Shown: piece after piece, positions 40,963 through 42,104 of the stretch | Layout: each line of letters opens with the position of its first letter | Numbering within the stretch: position 1 is the stretch's first letter | Assembly (NCBI GenBank): GCA_017628395.1 | Contig: JAGBZD010000047.1 | Location: 1 to 42,104, forward strand | Length of the DNA: 42,104 nucleotides | Source: Paludibacteraceae bacterium | GTDB lineage: Bacteria > Bacteroidota > Bacteroidia > Bacteroidales > Paludibacteraceae | Reading direction: 5' to 3' | Made by a program: the position numbers and the translations under genes | The notes under the pieces: model-generated | Told to the model about the DNA's origin: nothing | Seen by the model: only the letters and a program-made list of their open reading frames with translations | The model's database searches: none

Positions 40963-41427
40963 TTAGGGTTTGAGAGGGTTAGCGGATTTGAGTTTTCGTA
41001 TGTAGGCAGCCAGGCAACGCCCAATGGTGTAGAGGCATGCCAGCAACAGAATAGGGAACAGCGGTTCGCCTACAGGAGAAGCATATTCAGGGTCGGTTTG
41101 TCCTGTAGGTGGTACATACCCACTTGATGCAGAGTCGGGGAATTGAATGCCTGCTCGCATTTGAGGCTGGAAATTGGCGACTATGGTGGCATTCACATCT
41201 TGATGAATAGACACAAACGAGCCAGTGCCCGTAACGGAATAAGCGTTCCAATCGTCGTATGAAGCGTTGGCGGTTGAAAACGAATGTACATCTTTGGAAG
41301 AAGTTAGTACGGTAAAGGGGGAGCTGGATGAGTACGGATTGTGGTTGAAACTCCCGCTGTTCGTATAACTTTCTTCAAAAGAAAATCCTTTGTAAGAGCT
41401 ACTATACGATACTTCGTTGTCAAACAT
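40963..41427 (-). CDS. Ser/Tyr-rich protein with C-terminal membrane helix
   Basis: This 154-residue protein lacks a normal signal peptide. The N-terminal ~110 residues are polar and Ser/Tyr/Asn-rich (SYSSSYKGFSFEESYTNSG). The Pro/Gly segment DPEYASPVGEPLFP leads into one membrane helix (about 123-141, LFPILLLACLYTIGRCLAAY) and a basic end (IRKLKSANPLKP). A PVG-x-x-L-hydrophobic helix-basic tail is common in small proteins encoded next to large Bacteroidales surface proteins. It could be a short membrane anchor or an export partner. The promoter lies 27 bases upstream, so it is first in the operon. Confidence 0.7.
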   Translation of the reverse strand: MFDNEVSYSSSYKGFSFEESYTNSGSFNHNPYSSSSPFTVLTSSKDVHSFSTANASYDDWNAYSVTGTGSFVSIHQDVNATIVANFQPQMRAGIQFPDSASSGYVPPTGQTDPEYASPVGEPLFPILLLACLYTIGRCLAAYIRKLKSANPLKP

Positions 41428-41453
41428 GTTTTTATCAAATCAGAATAATCGGG

Positions 41454-41484
41454 CAAAGTTACAACAAATAAATGAGGATTGCAA
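41454..41484 (-). promoter_or_regulatory. Bacteroidetes-type promoter of the giant-protein operon
   Basis: TTG (41484-41482), exactly 20 bases, TAACTTTG (41461-41454). Confidence 0.85.
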
Positions 41485-41589
41485 CTAAAATACTCCAATA
41501 AGCGTTTTACCCCCCCCATTTATTTTCATTTTGTAAAGTCGAAGTAGCAAAATGAGGGTTATGGAACGAGAAAAAGGGGAGTGAGGACG

Positions 41590-41632
41590 ACAACAGAGAC
41601 AACCATTCCGTGGCACCAACATTGTGCCACGG
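41590..41632. repeat. ACAAC-hairpin repeat, copy B
   Basis: ACAAC (41590), four bases, ACAAC (41599), then arms CCGTGGCAC and GTGCCACGG, nine pairs around CAACATT. Same layout as copy A with different stem bases. Confidence 0.75.
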
Positions 41633-41662
41633 CAAGGAGGATGAGGCGACAAAAATTTTGCG

Positions 41663-41709
41663 CTACCAAAATTGTAGTATATTATACAAAATTACCCAAA
41701 ATTATTTGG
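41663..41709. repeat. Second copy of the CCAAAATT / GTATATTATAC block
   Basis: Matches about 40 of 45 bases of the block near 25733-25777, including the shared 20-mer TATATTATACAAAATTACCC. Confidence 0.75.
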
Positions 41710-41726
41710 GAACGATATGCATGTTG

Positions 41727-41820
41727 GTACTACAACTAACAACAAGGATTATTTTAATCAACAACACAAACAACTTGATTTAACAACAATTGCGCCCAAA
41801 ACAACACATTGGGCGCTCAA
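41727..41820. repeat. ACAAC-hairpin repeat, copy D
   Basis: TACTACAACTAACAACAAGG leads to a hairpin with arms GCGCCCAA (41791-41798) and TTGGGCGC (41808-41815). The first 50 bases align with copy C. Confidence 0.65.
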
Positions 41821-41882
41821 GGGGATTTGTTAAAGACAATGGTCGTCAATTCAATTGTCAATTAAAGTCAATTCGGGGGTAT

Positions 41883-41936
41883 TTTTTGATTTGGGTTGGA
41901 AAAATGCGCGGGCGCATTGGCAACCCAAAACAAAAA
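41883..41936. repeat. Long nested imperfect palindrome
   Basis: Outer arms TTTTTGATTTGGGTTG and CAACCCAAAACAAAAA pair except at one base. An inner hairpin AATGCGC/GCGCATT lies within. No gene is visible here. Confidence 0.75.
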
Positions 41937-41975
41937 TTGAGAGGGGATAGAAAAAAAGGGAACTATATACGAGTG

Positions 41976-42104
41976 GACACTACAACGAAAACAACAAGAA
42001 TTATTTATTAGAAAAAACAACATAAACAACTTTCGCGCCAATCAACTTCCTGGCGCGACAAGGAAAACTATGTATGGTGCAACAGACTTGACACTACAAC
42101 GAAA
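41976..42104. repeat. ACAAC-hairpin repeat, copy C and start of a further copy
   Basis: GACACTACAACGAAA occurs at 41976 and again at 42090, 114 bases apart and cut by the window end. Between them lie ACAAC, four bases, ACAAC and a hairpin with arms TCGCGCC (42034-42040) and GGCGCGA (42053-42059). The array probably continues beyond the window. Confidence 0.75.

Larger units (their letters stand above)
41428..42104. other. Right-end intergenic region, no gene seen
   Basis: Apart from the promoter and repeats listed separately, the 677 bases are AT-rich with short open frames of non-protein-like composition. No tRNA or transposase was found. Confidence 0.6.

Noticed and set aside
41976-42104. 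CRISPR array at the right edge
   Set aside because: The repeated segment contains its own hairpin and the intervening sequence aligns with another copy, so there are no unique spacers.
1-42104. Altered genetic code (TAG sense)
   Set aside because: Genes at 1421 and 5856 end in TAG at natural positions, so TAG works as a stop here.

Overview
The window looks like a chromosome segment from an uncultured, anaerobic gut-type Bacteroidales. Supporting signs are a type IX secretion (T9SS) C-terminal sorting domain, a Bacteroides-type tryptophanase, the DUF1599 - DoxX - tpiA gene order, near-universal TAA stop codons, no Shine-Dalgarno sequences, and at least six promoters of the Bacteroidetes form TTG-N20-TAnnTTTG with an exact 20-base spacer. 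I saw no tRNA, rRNA, CRISPR array, transposase or integrase.

Region A (1-18.6 kb) is an accessory block read almost wholly on the minus strand. In transcription order from the right it holds: a 55-residue basic protein; a small two-repeat protein; a glycosylase-like gene with a PD-(D/E)XK-like nuclease; a leucine-rich-repeat membrane protein; a second two-repeat protein; an inner-membrane-anchored OmpA protein; an acidic TerB-like protein; and a basic tail-like protein. After a plus-strand Fic gene come a GIY-YIG-like gene, a coiled-coil protein, a third two-repeat protein broken by an in-frame amber codon, two nearly identical KAP NTPases with swapped tails, an outer-membrane barrel, a small membrane protein, an EcsC-TerB protein, a PH-like protein, a TerB-like protein and two unusual voltage-gated channels. 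The intergenic gaps carry three different families of recurrent RNA-hairpin elements. Two families show compensatory base changes, and one fits an H-type pseudoknot just upstream of start codons. Nothing here has an assigned job. The best inference is an envelope-linked sensing, defence or stress island whose genes share RNA-level control.

Region B (18.7-25.7 kb) is a five-gene operon of secreted or lipid-anchored proteins. It is preceded by a roughly 300-nt structured RNA with its own promoter and terminator, and then by a compact membrane-anchored Ser/Thr kinase.

Region C (25.8-34 kb) is housekeeping: an HTH-like protein, a gamma-carbonic-anhydrase-like protein, tpiA, a DoxX/MauE protein, a DUF1599 protein, hisS and waaA on the minus strand, with divergent tnaA on the plus strand. 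GC-rich repeat arrays sit between several of these genes and intrude on the ends of some reading frames.

Region D (34.4-42.1 kb) is a 2173-residue T9SS-exported surface protein and a small membrane partner, transcribed from a clear promoter. Beyond them is an AT-rich gap filled with hairpin-bearing repeats.
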